This document shows positions 1-11,642 of a DNA stretch of 64,000 nt, in pieces. Each line of letters starts with the position of its first letter. Within the stretch, counting starts at the first letter, position 1. Under the pieces are notes generated by a model. It searched no databases, had not been told where the DNA came from, and worked only from the letters and a program-made list of their open reading frames with translations. Made by a program: the position numbers and the translations under genes. The DNA lies in the NCBI GenBank assembly GCA_009801085.1, contig VNWV01000021.1:124001-188000 (forward strand). The letters are read 5' to 3'. This stretch comes from Lasiodiplodia sp. COLG20. Its lineage: Eukaryota > Ascomycota > Dothideomycetes > Botryosphaeriales > Botryosphaeriaceae.

Positions 1-1265
1 TTTTTTAAAAAAAAAAATACTTAGTTGTGAACGAATCTACGGACACTTCAACCTATTCTCTTTTTTTTTTTTTAGATTAAATAGAATAAAGTAGTAGATA
101 AGGAGAAGTTCCTCGTCGTTTTGCTCTTTTTCTCTCAACATTCGTTCAGTATACCGTAACTACGATTCGAGTCGAAATATTTTCCTCTCGTTTGTCCTCG
201 ACCACCTTTTTCTCATATTACTTTCAAAGCCACTTCTCAGAAGCTTACCACCTTCTTAATAAGTATCCCAGGAAGGCTTAATCAAACAATCTACTATGGC
301 TATAAATCACTGAATTAAAGGTTTAACACTCATAAATGCCCTATGAGGTGGTATAAAAGAGACCAGGCGAAGGATAAAGGTTTTAAAAAAAAGAATAAAC
401 AAAACTCAAATACGACAGAACACATTTTACTAGAAAATTTAGCAACGTTTCGGGGAGACCATTCCTGTGGTAATCCAACTGCATATATTATTGAGCATCC
501 ATTAATATAAAATATACATTTGTCGACGACACTTTCATACTGTGTTCCATTTCTTCACTAAGTTACTCTTCCCGATTTATGTAGAGTAAAGGAAAGATTG
601 CTGAACACCGGAAAGAAGGGCTGATTTGTTCTCCTACCTATTGAGATATTCAACATGAACGAGAAAAACTAAAACAAAGAAGGGTAGCCGGAGCTTGGCA
701 CTGGTATCGGCAAGAGTTCCTATACATGATTTCCCTGCCCCGCACCCAACCAGTGGGATGAGACGACGGGAGGCCGGGTGACACGAAGGAAAGAAAAACA
801 TAAGTGAGACCCCGCCTTTAGTAGAAGTTGAGGTAACGTTACCTCAGATGCGGGTTGCACTTCATGAACGCGAAAGCGGTGTTCTGGATCGGGGAGACTG
901 TCCACTTGTAGATAAGGCAGTATGTAAAAGTGACATGACAGATATAATTCCACATTGAAAGGGGCTGGAAGAACTTGTGCTTAATATGCGTTTGGTTATT
1001 GACTGGAGTAGCGTCAATTACGAAGCGGTACGAATATCTACAACTATCTCAAAGCCTCTTGTCCGATGCAATCTCCATGGCGTTCCCAAGGATTTTCCGA
1101 AAAGGCAGAGCACCAGGTCTATGATGTCGCTCCTTAGAACGATTTCCATCTATCCTATGCCATCTTCCTCTACCCCAGCAGTGACATGCGTGCCTTGAGG
1201 GAGCACGTAAAGCTTCTCCATCAGCGTCAACCCCCCAAGCAGCAACAGATGCCACAGCACGCCTC
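1..1265. other. AT-rich window edge, no gene seen
   Basis: No coding sequence can be supported here. Roughly the first 620 bases are clearly AT-rich, with an A-run near 8-17 and a T-run near 61-74, in contrast to the GC-rich gene that follows. Such AT-rich patches in filamentous ascomycetes can be decayed repeats or ordinary intergenic DNA, and I see no recognisable transposon remnant. The right end is the 3' flank of the Iwr1 gene. Confidence 0.5.
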
Positions 1266-2756
1266 TTAGTCACTGTCGTTCCCCTCATCCCCACTCCCGC
1301 CCTTCAACCACGCCGGTCTCCGTCCCCAAGGCCTCGCCAAATCCTCTTCATCACTATACATGCCCCACTCCTCCTCATCACTCGCCGCGACTCTGTACCT
1401 GTACGCGCCCTCGTCCCTCTCGTCGTCGCTCGCGACCTCGTCCTCCGGGTACTCGTTCGCGTAGAAGTCCTCCGCGTTCTCGTCCTCGTCATCCGTGTCG
1501 AACTCCTTGTCGCTGTCGTCGGCGGCGGGATTCTGCTCGAGGTAGGCCTCCCACAGCGGCTGTTCGTCGACGTTGATGACGAGCACGCCGATGTCGGGCG
1601 GGAGCGCGGTGGCGGCGGTGGCGTTGTCGATGACCGTGTCGGGCGGGCCGTCGTAGCGGACGTACGTGTCGTATACGTAGTCGCCGTCGTCGTCGTCCGA
1701 GTCCGACTCTGCGTGGCGGTGGTGACTGTCGATGTCCATGCCCTCGGTCGTCGCGCCACCGTTGTTGTTCGCGAACCGTTCCGGATGGCGGTCGCGGAAG
1801 CGCGGCGTGGCTTTCGGCTGGAACTTGAGCTTCTGATGTGACGGCGGCGAGGCGAGGGTCGGTGGGTAGATGGGTGTCGGCTTGGCAGGCGTCGAGGGAG
1901 TGGGTTTCTCCCTTCGCTCCTCGGCGTACTCGACCTCCTGCGCGAACTTCTGCATCTCGGAGAGCAGGCCGAGGTCGATGGCAGCCTTGTCAGACTTGCC
2001 GGCATCGCCGTTGCCTGCCGCGGCCGCAGTAGCAGGAGCGGTAGTGGTGGTGGCACCGTTCGTGCCGCGGCCGACAGCCGGGCTCGCGCTCCTCGCCGTC
2101 CTCCCCGGTCGTTTGAGAGTGGTGGGCTGCTGCTGCTGCTGCGCGCTTATAGCCGGCTGTTCATGGTCCAACTGCATCTCGACATCGCGTCCGGCTGCTG
2201 CCTTCTGAGCGACGTACTCGGCGACTTCGGGCCCGCCGGCGGTCCTCGTCTTCTTCGGCTTGGATTCCACGAGCGTTGCGACATTCTTACGCTTCTGGAG
2301 CGAGCCGCCGGGGCTCGACGAGCGGCTCGGCGCGGACTTGGTGGAGAGGTGGAAGCGACGGGTAGCCGGGGCTGGCGCCAGGATCTTCCGATCCGAAGAA
2401 GAGGGGATTGAGGAAGGGGTATCGGTCCTTGAGGGGGGCGCGCTGCTGTCGTTAGCAGCAGCAGCTATTGCTGAGACTGGGCCAGAGGAGATGATGGTGG
2501 CATTGGGGGCCGTTGTGGGACCTGCCGCTGCAAGACTGGACGTCGAGCCGTCCAGAGCGGCGGCGCCCGCAACGGCAGGATCCTGCTGCAGGACGCGTCT
2601 GAACACGGCCGGGTAGGACGAGGCTGGTTGGTCGAGGGTGAAACGGCGCTTCTTGGGGTCATCCTGCGGCGTGTGGTGGACATGCAGCGTCTCCACCGGC
2701 TCATCCTGTCTCTTGCGCTTGATGCGCACCGTGTGCGGCAGCACGTGTTGCGACAT
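1266..2756 (-). CDS. IWR1: Iwr1-type RNA polymerase II nuclear import factor
   Basis: Single-exon protein of 496 residues. The N-terminus has the family's basic opening (HTVRIKRKR near residues 8-16, then EPVETLHV). The middle is low-complexity, rich in Ser, Ala, Pro and a short poly-Gln. The C-terminal half carries the Iwr1 signature: YVYDTYVR, VLVINVDEQPLWEAYL, then the acidic stretch DEDENAEDFYANEYPEDE, ending in a long Asp/Glu-rich tail. In yeast, Iwr1 binds assembled RNA polymerase II in the cytoplasm and guides it into the nucleus. The family assignment rests on these visible motifs; the function is known from yeast. The ATG at 2756 starts directly on the conserved N-terminal motif, so no upstream exon is needed. 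The nearest gene in the same orientation is the nucleoside transporter about 1.9 kb upstream. No oddities beyond the long disordered linker. Confidence 0.9.
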   Translation of the reverse strand: MSQHVLPHTVRIKRKRQDEPVETLHVHHTPQDDPKKRRFTLDQPASSYPAVFRRVLQQDPAVAGAAALDGSTSSLAAAGPTTAPNATIISSGPVSAIAAAANDSSAPPSRTDTPSSIPSSSDRKILAPAPATRRFHLSTKSAPSRSSSPGGSLQKRKNVATLVESKPKKTRTAGGPEVAEYVAQKAAAGRDVEMQLDHEQPAISAQQQQQPTTLKRPGRTARSASPAVGRGTNGATTTTAPATAAAAGNGDAGKSDKAAIDLGLLSEMQKFAQEVEYAEERREKPTPSTPAKPTPIYPPTLASPPSHQKLKFQPKATPRFRDRHPERFANNNGGATTEGMDIDSHHRHAESDSDDDDGDYVYDTYVRYDGPPDTVIDNATAATALPPDIGVLVINVDEQPLWEAYLEQNPAADDSDKEFDTDDEDENAEDFYANEYPEDEVASDDERDEGAYRYRVAASDEEEWGMYSDEEDLARPWGRRPAWLKGGSGDEGNDSD

Positions 2757-4676
2757 AGTGGGCGGATGGAACGATGGGTTGTCCCTTCCTGTTGACCGCT
2801 CTCTTTTCCTCTCCTTTCTCTTTCCCGCCCGCTCTCAAACCAGCGTCGGCGTCACCGCTGCCTGAGATTGGGCTTGGGTCTGGACCTGGCCTTGCCGGCT
2901 GGCGTGTGTTACTGTCCCCGTCGGCAAGATCGCGCGTCGGGGAGCTACTTTTTCTGGCAGGGAAGGTCAGTTCCCGATCGTGTGGATGTATGTTACAGCA
3001 GATGCAATCCTCATCAACTATTGAGCGTAGCACGGCACCGCTGAAGGAACGATTGGCTGGTGTTGTACTCAATGAAGACATGCAGCGATGCGAGATTTCG
3101 CGATCATCGGAAACCAAATCCCCAGCTAAATGACAAGAACTGGTACTCCTCCCAGGCCATGCAACTATGCGGCAAGACAGGGTATGCTGGGAGGGTGGAG
3201 GGGGCAGTGAAGACAGAGGTAGCGGCTGCGGCGGGGGCGGGCAAACTAGTGATTGTGGAACACGATGCAGCGACGGGAAGAAGCAGACGTATGTGAAGTG
3301 AAATCCAAAGAGAGCAGAGACAGCGCCTAGTGGAATGGCATAGAAAGACTTGGCGAACAGGGTATTTCCATAGAATGAAGGGAAAAAACCCTTGACTTAC
3401 CAGATGAGATTTTTGCCAGGCTCAAGTGACCTTGTCACCAGGAAGCCGAGTTCAGGGTCTGGGGTAGGAAGCTGAAGCTCCGAGCGAGTGGGTGTGGTGG
3501 CGTGCAAATTACTTGTGAAGTCCGAAAGCACAGCAAAGACGTATTGTTCTGGACCGATGATCACCCGCTGAGTCAGCACTATGCACAGCTTGTTTGCGTT
3601 ACGTGTTACATAATCCGGACATCTTTCAGCGCCTGGAGGGGGGCCGTCAGCGCGATTCCGCCAGGATTCGATTAGGCAAGACCAGATCTCTATGAGCAAT
3701 TCTCATATCTCCCACCCCAATGTCATGCGCTGTACGCCAAGCTTTGCATTGAAACGGCCGTTGCCAAATCCTCATGCTCAACTCAGACATCACTAGTCGA
3801 GCGATTTCGACATCGCATGATAAGTCACGCATTGAGAACAATTTTTTCCCTTGAAAATTCGCCAGTATCTCTAAATCTATGAGGGACAGAGAGAAAGAGG
3901 ACCAACTGTTTAATCGTGCACCAGTCACCGTTTACGAGTCCAGTTTGGTTCCTTCACTAACTTCTATCAATCCATGCTATGTTCCGACAAGTAGAATATG
4001 TTGTGTTCCCGATGAAGACGGTCTCATTTTTGGCATTCTGTCCCTGAAATCTGCTTCGTGGCGTGGAGCCTACTCTTTGGATTAGATCGGTGGGCAGCCC
4101 GCCCAAATGCCAATTCCTTTGTACACATTCGCCACTATTGAGTATTATGGCCGTCTGCTACCACAGATACACTGCGAGCCGACTGGGGGCACATTTGTCG
4201 ACTGTTCCAAATTGAACATTTTCGAATTGTTCTATGTGCAAGGCAAAGCACGATCCACGGGTGGGGGCGAAGTCCGAGAAGCGCATCAGCCTTTCAGCGC
4301 ATAGGCGTAGGGGCGTGGCAGATTGCTTGTTTCCGTCGAGATTCATGGAACATGTGCCAACCGGGTGACGCTTGCATGCGGCCGTTATGCGGTCATAAAT
4401 GTAGGAATGTTGGTATTCAGTTATGTCCCCGTTCTCGGTGTGGGAATTTGTTCGTTCGATGGCCCTCATTCTTGCTGAAGAAGCTCAACCAGGAGGCTAC
4501 TTGTACCGCTAAGCGCCTTCTTTTTTGCTTGGTGGACGCGGTATTCGTTGGCCAAGAAACCACTTCGGAGCGTAGCTGCAAGCTGCGGGAGCCTGAAAAG
4601 TATAACCTTGTGCGGAGCTTTGCGGAGTTCACCAGCTTTCCGTGGACTTCCTCTATTCTTTGCCGAGCTTCCCCGT
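2757..4676. other. intergenic, 5' flank of IWR1 and 3' flank of the nucleoside transporter
   Basis: No gene is supported. On the minus strand an open stretch around 3397-3699 ends at a perfect GTAAGT donor-like site near 3404, but neither it nor possible continuations resemble a known protein. The remainder is mid-GC sequence with only short open frames. Confidence 0.45.
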
Positions 4677-6080
4677 TTATGAAAGCGCACTAGCGACCAC
4701 AAAACTCGCAAGACTGCCAGCCGCCAACCCAGCGACCAAGCAGAGTCCCATGAAACCACCCGCAGCCTCTCTTTCATCAACGTCCACCCACTCGACCGCG
4801 CCCATCATGCAAGTACTGCCCAAATATCCATTGGTCAGGCCGAAAAGGAGCTGAACGATCAAATAGAAGACATCGCTGCTGATCGCCGCGCCACGACCAC
4901 CCACATTGCAGAGAAGGTACAGCGGGATGAATACAAGGCGGCCGACTGACATGGCAAAGACGATCTTGGGCTTCGAGGTCAAGGAGAGGGACGGGAAGGC
5001 CGGCAGGATTCGACCGACCAAGTCGCCGGAGTTCCAGAACAAGAACGCGAGCGGGATGAAAGAGCCTGGTTGAAAAAGCCTCGGCGCGGATTCGATAGGG
5101 CGGACGCTCTTGGTCTCCTGGGTGAATACGGGGTAGACCATGGAAATGGCGAAGGTGAGAAAGACGGCAGCGGATAGCCAGTAAAGCTTGCGTAGCAGCG
5201 TGAGAAGCGGGACCGATTCCCGAGTAGGAGCTGACGTTGCATCACGCAGATCGCCAATGCTGTCACTGAGGTTCTTCGTATGATGCACAGACATGCGTCT
5301 GAACAAAAGGTAGATGAAAGCGAAGAGGGTGAAGGCAGAGATGACGGTTGCCGTCATGAAGTATGCGAAAGCGGACTTCGAAGATTCGTCGGCGGCGTCC
5401 TCGTCTCCTAAGTCATCTGCAGGCACAGACATGACGGATACGATCTGAGCAATAGCGGGCAGCACGCCAGCCACGCCTTGACCAACCATGATCGCGTTGG
5501 TGTACTCCTCGCGCCCGAAAGCAGAAACATAGGCAAAGACGCCGTTTTGACTGAGCGCAGTCCCAAAGCTAGCCGCAGCAACCATTATGATCATGAAACT
5601 AAAGTATCCTTTTGCAGAGATGTCCAAGAAGTGTTGGGTTGATATGGCCAGGAGGGTGAAAGTGACGATATTGACCAGAAGGGCGGCCATGATGCGTTTG
5701 GGATAGGAAGCGCCGGATTGGAGTTTGGCAAGGACGAGCATGGAGCCCAGATTCACCACCGTCGACGTTGATAGTTGGGCTGATTGGAAGGTGTGGAGAA
5801 TGCTTTCGTCTGATTCGAAGCGACTCTGGAAGTAGGGACCGGCAGCAAGGAACATGTTCCTTTGAAGCGTTAGCTGACGGGCTGTAGTACTTTTCATGGG
5901 CCTCATTTACCAAGCCCACAGCATAGCCACTCCTAGAAGCAGAAAGATGGAGTAGTCCAGCCATGAGAAAGGCGCTTTCTCCTCCTCTTCCTCTATTCTA
6001 GCGCCATCTGGAGTTTCGGAGCCGCCCTCCAGCGGCTCATAGGGCTGCTCCCGATCGAGAAGCCTGCGAACTCGATCCAT
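4677..6080 (-). CDS. Equilibrative nucleoside transporter (Fun26/ENT type)
   Basis: Two exons, 6080-5911 and 5859-4677, with a 51-nt intron (GTAAAT donor, GCTAAC branch site, AAG acceptor), give 450 residues. Splicing joins AMLWAW to NMFLAAGPYFQSRF, which restores the first transmembrane motif of the ENT family; without splicing the first exon hits a stop straight after LWAW. About ten to eleven hydrophobic segments follow, with the family's conserved C-terminal GLTNGYL segment. Fungal Fun26 proteins move nucleosides across the vacuolar membrane; direction and substrate here are inferred from that family. The start chosen is the ATG at 6080 (MDRVRRLL), which resembles other fungal N-termini; an in-frame ATG at 6113 would add eleven residues. 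An acidic EEEEEK stretch precedes the first membrane helix. Confidence 0.9.
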
Positions 6081-6585
6081 GGTGTTCAAACGAATGGTTG
6101 AGGGCTGATGCAAAGCCTAAGAGGCCGAGGTTGACGGATGGATGAAAGCGAATCGGGCGGCGGCGAGTGGATGTTGGCTCTTGGGAACGCGGCGACGCAA
6201 AAGCGAGAGAAAGGAAAATACAAGCAGCGCCTAGGTATACACAAGGAGCGAAGATGGGCTGAAGCTATATCTCAAGCTTCACGATGGCAGTGGGGTCGTG
6301 GGTCAGCCGGGGACACGGAGGTGTCCGGGGAGGTGCATGTGAGAAGGTCATGACGCCCAGCTAGGGCCGGAGACAAGTGCGGCGATAACGATAAGGGGCG
6401 CGACCAATCCCGTGGCGGCTGATCACAACACTTTGTCTCTTCACGATGCTTTCATGTACGACTTAAGAATTCTGCTATTTTGTACCAGGGCTACACCCAA
6501 ATATTGAAATAACTGCGAAACCGCCTCGCATTCCATCTATACTTTAACGCCAGTGCCCATTTACATTGTCTCAAAGCGCCACCTG
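6081..6585. other. intergenic between nucleoside transporter and GH47
   Basis: About 500 bases that serve as 5' flank of the nucleoside transporter (minus strand) and 3' flank of the mannosidase (minus strand). No coding region, repeat or RNA gene is recognised. Confidence 0.5.
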
Positions 6586-8367
6586 TTACCGGGGACGCCT
6601 CAACGGGTGCGCCTCGGTGTTGAATACCCACTCGTCGAGGCTTATCAACTCTGGGTCACTGAATGTCAGATAGTAATACTTGAGCGTCTCTGCCATCCAG
6701 AAGCTCTCGCAACTGTCCACCATCTTGACATTATCCGGCGCTCCTACGTCATTGATGGCCGCATTACCCAACTCCGTGCGTGTGTACTTGTCAACCGCTT
6801 GGAACATATTCCACGCCTTCTCCTGGAAATGTTTGTCGCCCGTGATCCTGTACATCAGGAAGACGCTTTCGATGGCTTCCGGCCGCAGAAGGTAGCGTCT
6901 GTCGACGAGTTTGGTCATCCCAGGCGCAACACTGTACCGCTGAGTATACTTCTCGGCCACTTCGCGGTCAGATTTGCTGTTCTGTGAGGCAACCGCGTCG
7001 AGCCAACGTCCTTCATCCCACAAGCACTCGTCATCTTCTTCGGTGCAGGCAACGGCATTGAAAATCTCGGGCATGATGCCAGTAGGCATACTCTCGTACG
7101 CCCAGATGCAGCCGTCCGTGAGCTGGCGGGCCGTGTGGAGTTCATCAGGACGATCGAAGATTTTGGCAGCGATGCCGACCATTCCACCGGTGAAGCAGGC
7201 CAGATGCTGACCTTCTGGATCGAGCTTGACCTTTCCTTTTGCTGTAACCCTGGCGGTCCCGGATAAGAGGATGTCCAGGTTATCGCGGTTTAGGACCCGG
7301 AAAAATAGGTATTCTTTGGCGGCTTCAATGGCGTTCTCGTACATGGTGCGGTACTGGTCCATGATGCCTCCAAGGAGCATCCACTGCTTGGGGAAGTATT
7401 CGTACAAAGAATCGGCCATTGCGCCGAGGGTGAATGTGTGATCGTCAGCAAAGGCCTTCTTCCTCGGGTTGACTGCAAGAGGCCAAAGACCAGGAATTTT
7501 GGTCATGTTCTGCTGCCTTTCAAATTCATCCGTGATGCGCTGGATAGCGTCAAAGAATTTGGGATCACCAGTAAGCTGGGAAAGCCTGGTAAATTCCAGG
7601 CTGAGGGAGCCAACCTCAGCAGACACAGCGTTGCTGGAAGCAAACTGGTCTACTCGATTGATGCCCTTGGCCCTCCACTCCCAACGGCTAACGGGCATTC
7701 GGTTCGGAGTGTCGAACGCGCGGTAAAGCATCTCACCAAGCTCGGTGGCCTTGGTCAGCAAAGTGGAGTACTTGCCACCGCTAAGGTCATAGGCAGACAT
7801 GAGTCCGCCAAGGTAGCGGATGGTGGTTTCGAATACATTAAGTGATCCAAGGTCTGAAGTGCTGAAGTCGACCTTTTTCAAGGCATTCACAGCCATTTCA
7901 AATTCTTCGTGAAGACCCATGATCCAGAGAGTGTCCAGAGTGTCGACCAGCGAGGCACCCCATCCACCGAAGGGGTTTTTCCAGCCGCCAGACAGCGGCG
8001 TGATCTCATCCTGAAGCCATGCATGCTTTTTATATCCTTCCCACGAGTGCACGAAGCTCTCCTTGACTGCCTGCAGTCGCTGTTCCCTCTCAGCTCTGAC
8101 ATCTGCCGGTTCATTTGTAAACCCGTCGAATTGTATCCTGGGAATCGTTGTTGGCCTGGCTGCCGGCAGCGGAGTGAAAGTCGATACTGGATACGACTCT
8201 GGGACATCCTTCCACCGGATTGGCCTCTGAAGGTCGCGGTCTGCGTATGTGCGCAGAGGTGTAGGGCTCGGAGGCTCTCTCACAGAGAGGTGCGAGACAT
8301 GAAAGAACGCGAAGATGGCGCAGAAGGCCACGATAGCAAGGAGGTTGGTGCGACGAATGACGGGCAT
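6586..8367 (-). CDS. GH47 class I alpha-1,2-mannosidase
   Basis: Uninterrupted 593-residue protein with type II membrane topology: a short cytosolic start (MPVIRRTN), one hydrophobic segment at about residues 8-24, a Pro-rich stem, then a glycoside hydrolase family 47 catalytic domain. Visible family motifs are PFGGWGASLVDTLDTLWIMG, NVFETTIRYLGG, SAEVGSLSLEF, the HLACFTGG and DGCIWAY cysteine motifs, LLRPEAIES, SCESFWMAETLKYYYL, and the terminal VFNTEAHPL whose Thr coordinates the catalytic calcium in this family. These enzymes trim alpha-1,2-linked mannose from N-glycans in the ER or Golgi. The frame is open upstream to 8448, but the start at 8367 gives the proper short cytosolic tail before the anchor. 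It is divergent from MED20, with a 746-bp shared upstream region. The ER versus Golgi subtype cannot be decided by eye. Confidence 0.94.
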   Translation of the reverse strand: MPVIRRTNLLAIVAFCAIFAFFHVSHLSVREPPSPTPLRTYADRDLQRPIRWKDVPESYPVSTFTPLPAARPTTIPRIQFDGFTNEPADVRAEREQRLQAVKESFVHSWEGYKKHAWLQDEITPLSGGWKNPFGGWGASLVDTLDTLWIMGLHEEFEMAVNALKKVDFSTSDLGSLNVFETTIRYLGGLMSAYDLSGGKYSTLLTKATELGEMLYRAFDTPNRMPVSRWEWRAKGINRVDQFASSNAVSAEVGSLSLEFTRLSQLTGDPKFFDAIQRITDEFERQQNMTKIPGLWPLAVNPRKKAFADDHTFTLGAMADSLYEYFPKQWMLLGGIMDQYRTMYENAIEAAKEYLFFRVLNRDNLDILLSGTARVTAKGKVKLDPEGQHLACFTGGMVGIAAKIFDRPDELHTARQLTDGCIWAYESMPTGIMPEIFNAVACTEEDDECLWDEGRWLDAVASQNSKSDREVAEKYTQRYSVAPGMTKLVDRRYLLRPEAIESVFLMYRITGDKHFQEKAWNMFQAVDKYTRTELGNAAINDVGAPDNVKMVDSCESFWMAETLKYYYLTFSDPELISLDEWVFNTEAHPLRRPR

Positions 8368-9113
8368 CTTGCCTAGGTCTGCTGGCAAGACGGGGCTGGA
8401 AAGATCCAAGACTCGGAAACCATGTGGTCTTGACCACGGACGGGTCAAGTAGGGAGAGGAGAATGCGTTGGCGCAAAGGAACGAGAGCGGAGTAAGCTAG
8501 ATGTCCGGAACACTGTTGGGGATGACCCGAAACGCGGAAGAGCGGGCCTGATCTTGGCGCCGGAGAGTGACTGCGAACGGCTATTATGAAAGACGAGGGA
8601 GAGTAGCGAAAGAGGGAGAAGAGGAAGGTGTTCGCATGAAGCCAGAAATAGCAGGCGGGTTAAGGAGTTGCATACGAGCCACACGAGCTTGAGTTAAGAC
8701 CCTGGCAGGAGGCGTCCGCTTGTGGTATCGATAACCACCAATGGCGTCAGAAGCCCACTCACCACCACAGCCATTGGACGCCTGTCCATCCGAATATCCC
8801 TGGCGGCTTCATCAGTGTCGATCAGCGAGCGCACGCCATCCCTCCCAGACTGCGGGGTGTTGGACGTGAGCAGTGAGAGTGAGGAGTGAGCAGCGAACGA
8901 GCGAGCGACGTTGAGTGAAGGTGAGGTCAGCGGTCGGGCCAGCCTGGTCGCCCGCGAAGCCCCGCAAAGCGCACGACGGCCATCACACATCATCGTCTCG
9001 CGCTGCGACTCAGGGCCGGCGATCCGGCCGCACCTCCGCATTTGTTCGGCGCGCCGGTGGGCCCTTAATCTCGACGGAGCCGCGCGCCACAGGAAATTCC
9101 TATCGCCCACCCC
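8368..9113. promoter_or_regulatory. divergent upstream region of GH47 mannosidase and MED20
   Basis: This gap separates the two divergent starts at 8367 (minus) and 9114 (plus). The strand coding for the mannosidase is pyrimidine-rich about 220-280 bases upstream of its ATG (seen as GAAAGACGAGGGAGAG-like purines on the plus strand at about 8586-8625), typical of a filamentous-fungal leader. I see no clear TATA box. Open frames inside it are shadow frames without family resemblance. Confidence 0.5.
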
Positions 9114-9875
9114 ATGGCCGTCACCGCGTGCGTCCAATTGTCCCCTTCCACCACGTGCTCCGCCGCGCCGCCCCGCTGACGACCGCGCCTGTGTAGCGTC
9201 TACTTCATCGCCGCAGGCCACAATGCGCCGAGCCTGGCCGACCTGACCGATCGCCTTATCCGCGCCTACGACCCGGTGCCAACCGGCAGCTGGGGCCTCC
9301 ACCACCGCGTCTTCCGCTCCACCCCGCAGAACACCACCGACAAGTCGCCTCCGCACTTCCAACATGTCCTCGGCCTGGGCCACTACCCCGACCGTGCGTT
9401 CGTGCACATCGCCGGCCCTGATCAGCAGCCCGAATCCCCGCAGCAATCCTCGACCGTTGCCATTCCGCTGCAGCAGATGGAACCGTACAGCCAGCTGCTG
9501 AACCTGAAATTCGGCGCCCTATGGATGTACCGGATGGGCTCGCAGGTCACCGCCGGTGCCTCATACTCCCTGGGGGAATTCACTGTGCGCTTGGGCGAGC
9601 TGCGCGAGAAGGGCGGCCAGATGGCACTACGCGGGACCGTCGTGTGCATCCAGACAGCGAAACAAGAGTCGGACGACGGGGATTCGTTGCCTGGCCAGGC
9701 TGACGCCGACCAAGAGCTGCAGGCGGGTCAGGCGCTGGTTCGCGATGTCTGGTCACGCTTCAGCGTACCTCAAGCCAAGGAAACAATCACCTCCCGCCCG
9801 GCTGCCCGTGAGCCTGACGAGCAGGCCTTCGACGAGGTCAGACTTTGGTGCGAGGCACTGCGCTTTCAGAAGTAA
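9114..9875 (+). CDS. MED20: Mediator complex subunit 20 (Med20/Srb2)
   Basis: Two exons, 9114-9127 and 9197-9875, joined over a 69-nt intron (GTGCGT donor, GCTGAC branch site, TAG acceptor), give 230 residues. The tiny first exon supplies MAVTA, so the protein begins MAVTAVYFIAAGHN, matching the N-terminus of fungal Med20. Further family features are GSWGLHHRVFR, VLGLGHYPDR, LKFGALWMYR, YSLGEFTVRLGELR and the closing VRLWCEALRF helix. Med20 is part of the Mediator head module that links activators to RNA polymerase II and has a TBP-related fold. The assignment is from whole-length pattern recognition; the 14-nt first exon would easily be missed by automatic prediction. Confidence 0.88.
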
Positions 9876-11642
9876 AACGGCAAACACTTAGCCCGGCAAG
9901 GGCGAAGCCGGCAATTTTCATGTGCGACCCGCAGAGGCCAATGCCATCCTCGACGAATTAGTTAAGACGAAACCCCGACAATGGAAGCTGCATCACTTTG
10001 AACACGGCTGCACGCTTGTGGCTTGAGTTGCATCACCTGCAATGCATGGCGGCTTTCCCGCCGCACGAAACCTGTAACTTGGGCCATGACCTGTGTCCCG
10101 CAGCCCCCCGTGTCAGGCTGGCGCGCGGGCATCAAGGCTCTGCTACTTCGACAGATTCGTATGCAGCATGCTGTACCACCAATTGCCGTGGCCGTGGAGA
10201 CCAGCAACACCGCCAATGACGCCCAGCTCCCTTCCAACGGCCACAGCTACCACCGCCGCCTGGCTATGTGCTTTTCCCAGTCCCACGATTTTGCATACCT
10301 TCAGTCCGCCCTGGGTTGTCTTCGCGGCCTTTGTTGTCGATCTTTTTGCAGTAGGGAGGATGTGAGTTTCCAGACAGCATCTTGAGAAGCGGCATGGCGG
10401 AACGATTGCCCCACAAACCTCGTGCTGTCTGCTTCATTCGTGTTTGACGGCTGCTGTACGAGGATGCTCGCGCCATCAGACATGGTTGCACTACCTCTCC
10501 TGTACCTCTTGAACTTAGCGCCTCGCTTAAGCAAAGGAGGTACCTCCGAATGTATCGTTTACCATCCGGCCGCCTGGGAATACTGCAGAACAGCGTTTGG
10601 GCCCAATTCTCCCACGAATGAAGTCTTGCCGTCCGATAAACTTACGAATCGCATGCGTGTTCTTGCATTGGTCAAACTGAAGCTGATGTGTTGACAGGTC
10701 GAACGGGATCATGGCTGCATGGTACAACATGATACAGCTTTGGATCTTGGCGGTGAGTTAAGTGATACCAGATGGTCAGCAAGCCACCTTAGACGCCACC
10801 TCGAGGGATTTCGGGGTTCAACGCTCTCCCCGGGCTTGGGAGAAATAGTTGATTCGGGCCTTTTTCTCTTTTCCAAGCCCGGTTGGATAAGGAGAAAGCC
10901 GTTGGATGGCTGTGGAAGACGCACTGCGTTGAGATGGGTGAAGCCCTACAACATTGCTATCACGAAGGTGCCAGGCACGTGTGGGAAGGATGAGTGCATG
11001 AAGGTATTGGAGCAGTTCGTTTGAGATGTCTTTCAGCTGAGAACTCTCTGTATACAGGCTTGCTAGCCTGTGGTGGTGTAGCTTGCCACCTCGCCGAGAC
11101 TAAAGCTCAAGATGACTTACCAGTGCTTGTGCTTATGAACGAGGCCACGGAACGCCTGATTGCTCTTGTCTACAACATTGTTTCGCTTGTCCTTGGTGCC
11201 CGTTGAGGTTGACCTACAGTTGACTCTGTTTTTCATCTTCAGCGTCGCTGGTAACTTGCGATTCCCATTCGTTGACAGCCCAGTCAAAGGTCTGCTCACT
11301 TCCCCCATACCTATTCCCTATTTTGCTTCTGGGCAGCTTTTTTCTTGCAGCGCCCGAGTCTCTTCACCATATGCCCATGACGTCTTTCCCGTCCTCAAAT
11401 CATTGGGTGTCACGATCTCGATCGTAGATCAACAGCATCGCTCACAGCCACCATCGATGATCTCACTCGTATGCATTCAAATAATGCTATGTACACGCCA
11501 AACGTTCCCTGCTGCATGAGTTATTTACATTCCGTCATATCCTCCTCCATCCAGCGCCGCGCTATCTACACAGCTCCTGCACTTCATACAATTTCCTTCC
11601 TCTCTCTCTCTCTCCGCTCGACCCAATTTTCTCTCTCCGTTT
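9876..11642. other. intergenic between converging MED20 and esterase genes
   Basis: About 1.8 kb between two 3' ends. Only short, overlapping open frames occur and none resembles a known protein. A TC dinucleotide run lies at about 11599-11614 within a pyrimidine-rich block (11580-11650) that abuts the 3' end of the esterase gene. Confidence 0.5.

Noticed and set aside
3397..3699. minus-strand frame ending at a GTAAGT donor
   Set aside because: A possible continuation can be joined, but neither part resembles a protein and the downstream part becomes low-complexity.
8694..9446. 250-codon minus-strand frame
   Set aside because: Overlaps the GH47/MED20 promoter and MED20 in antisense; no family resemblance.
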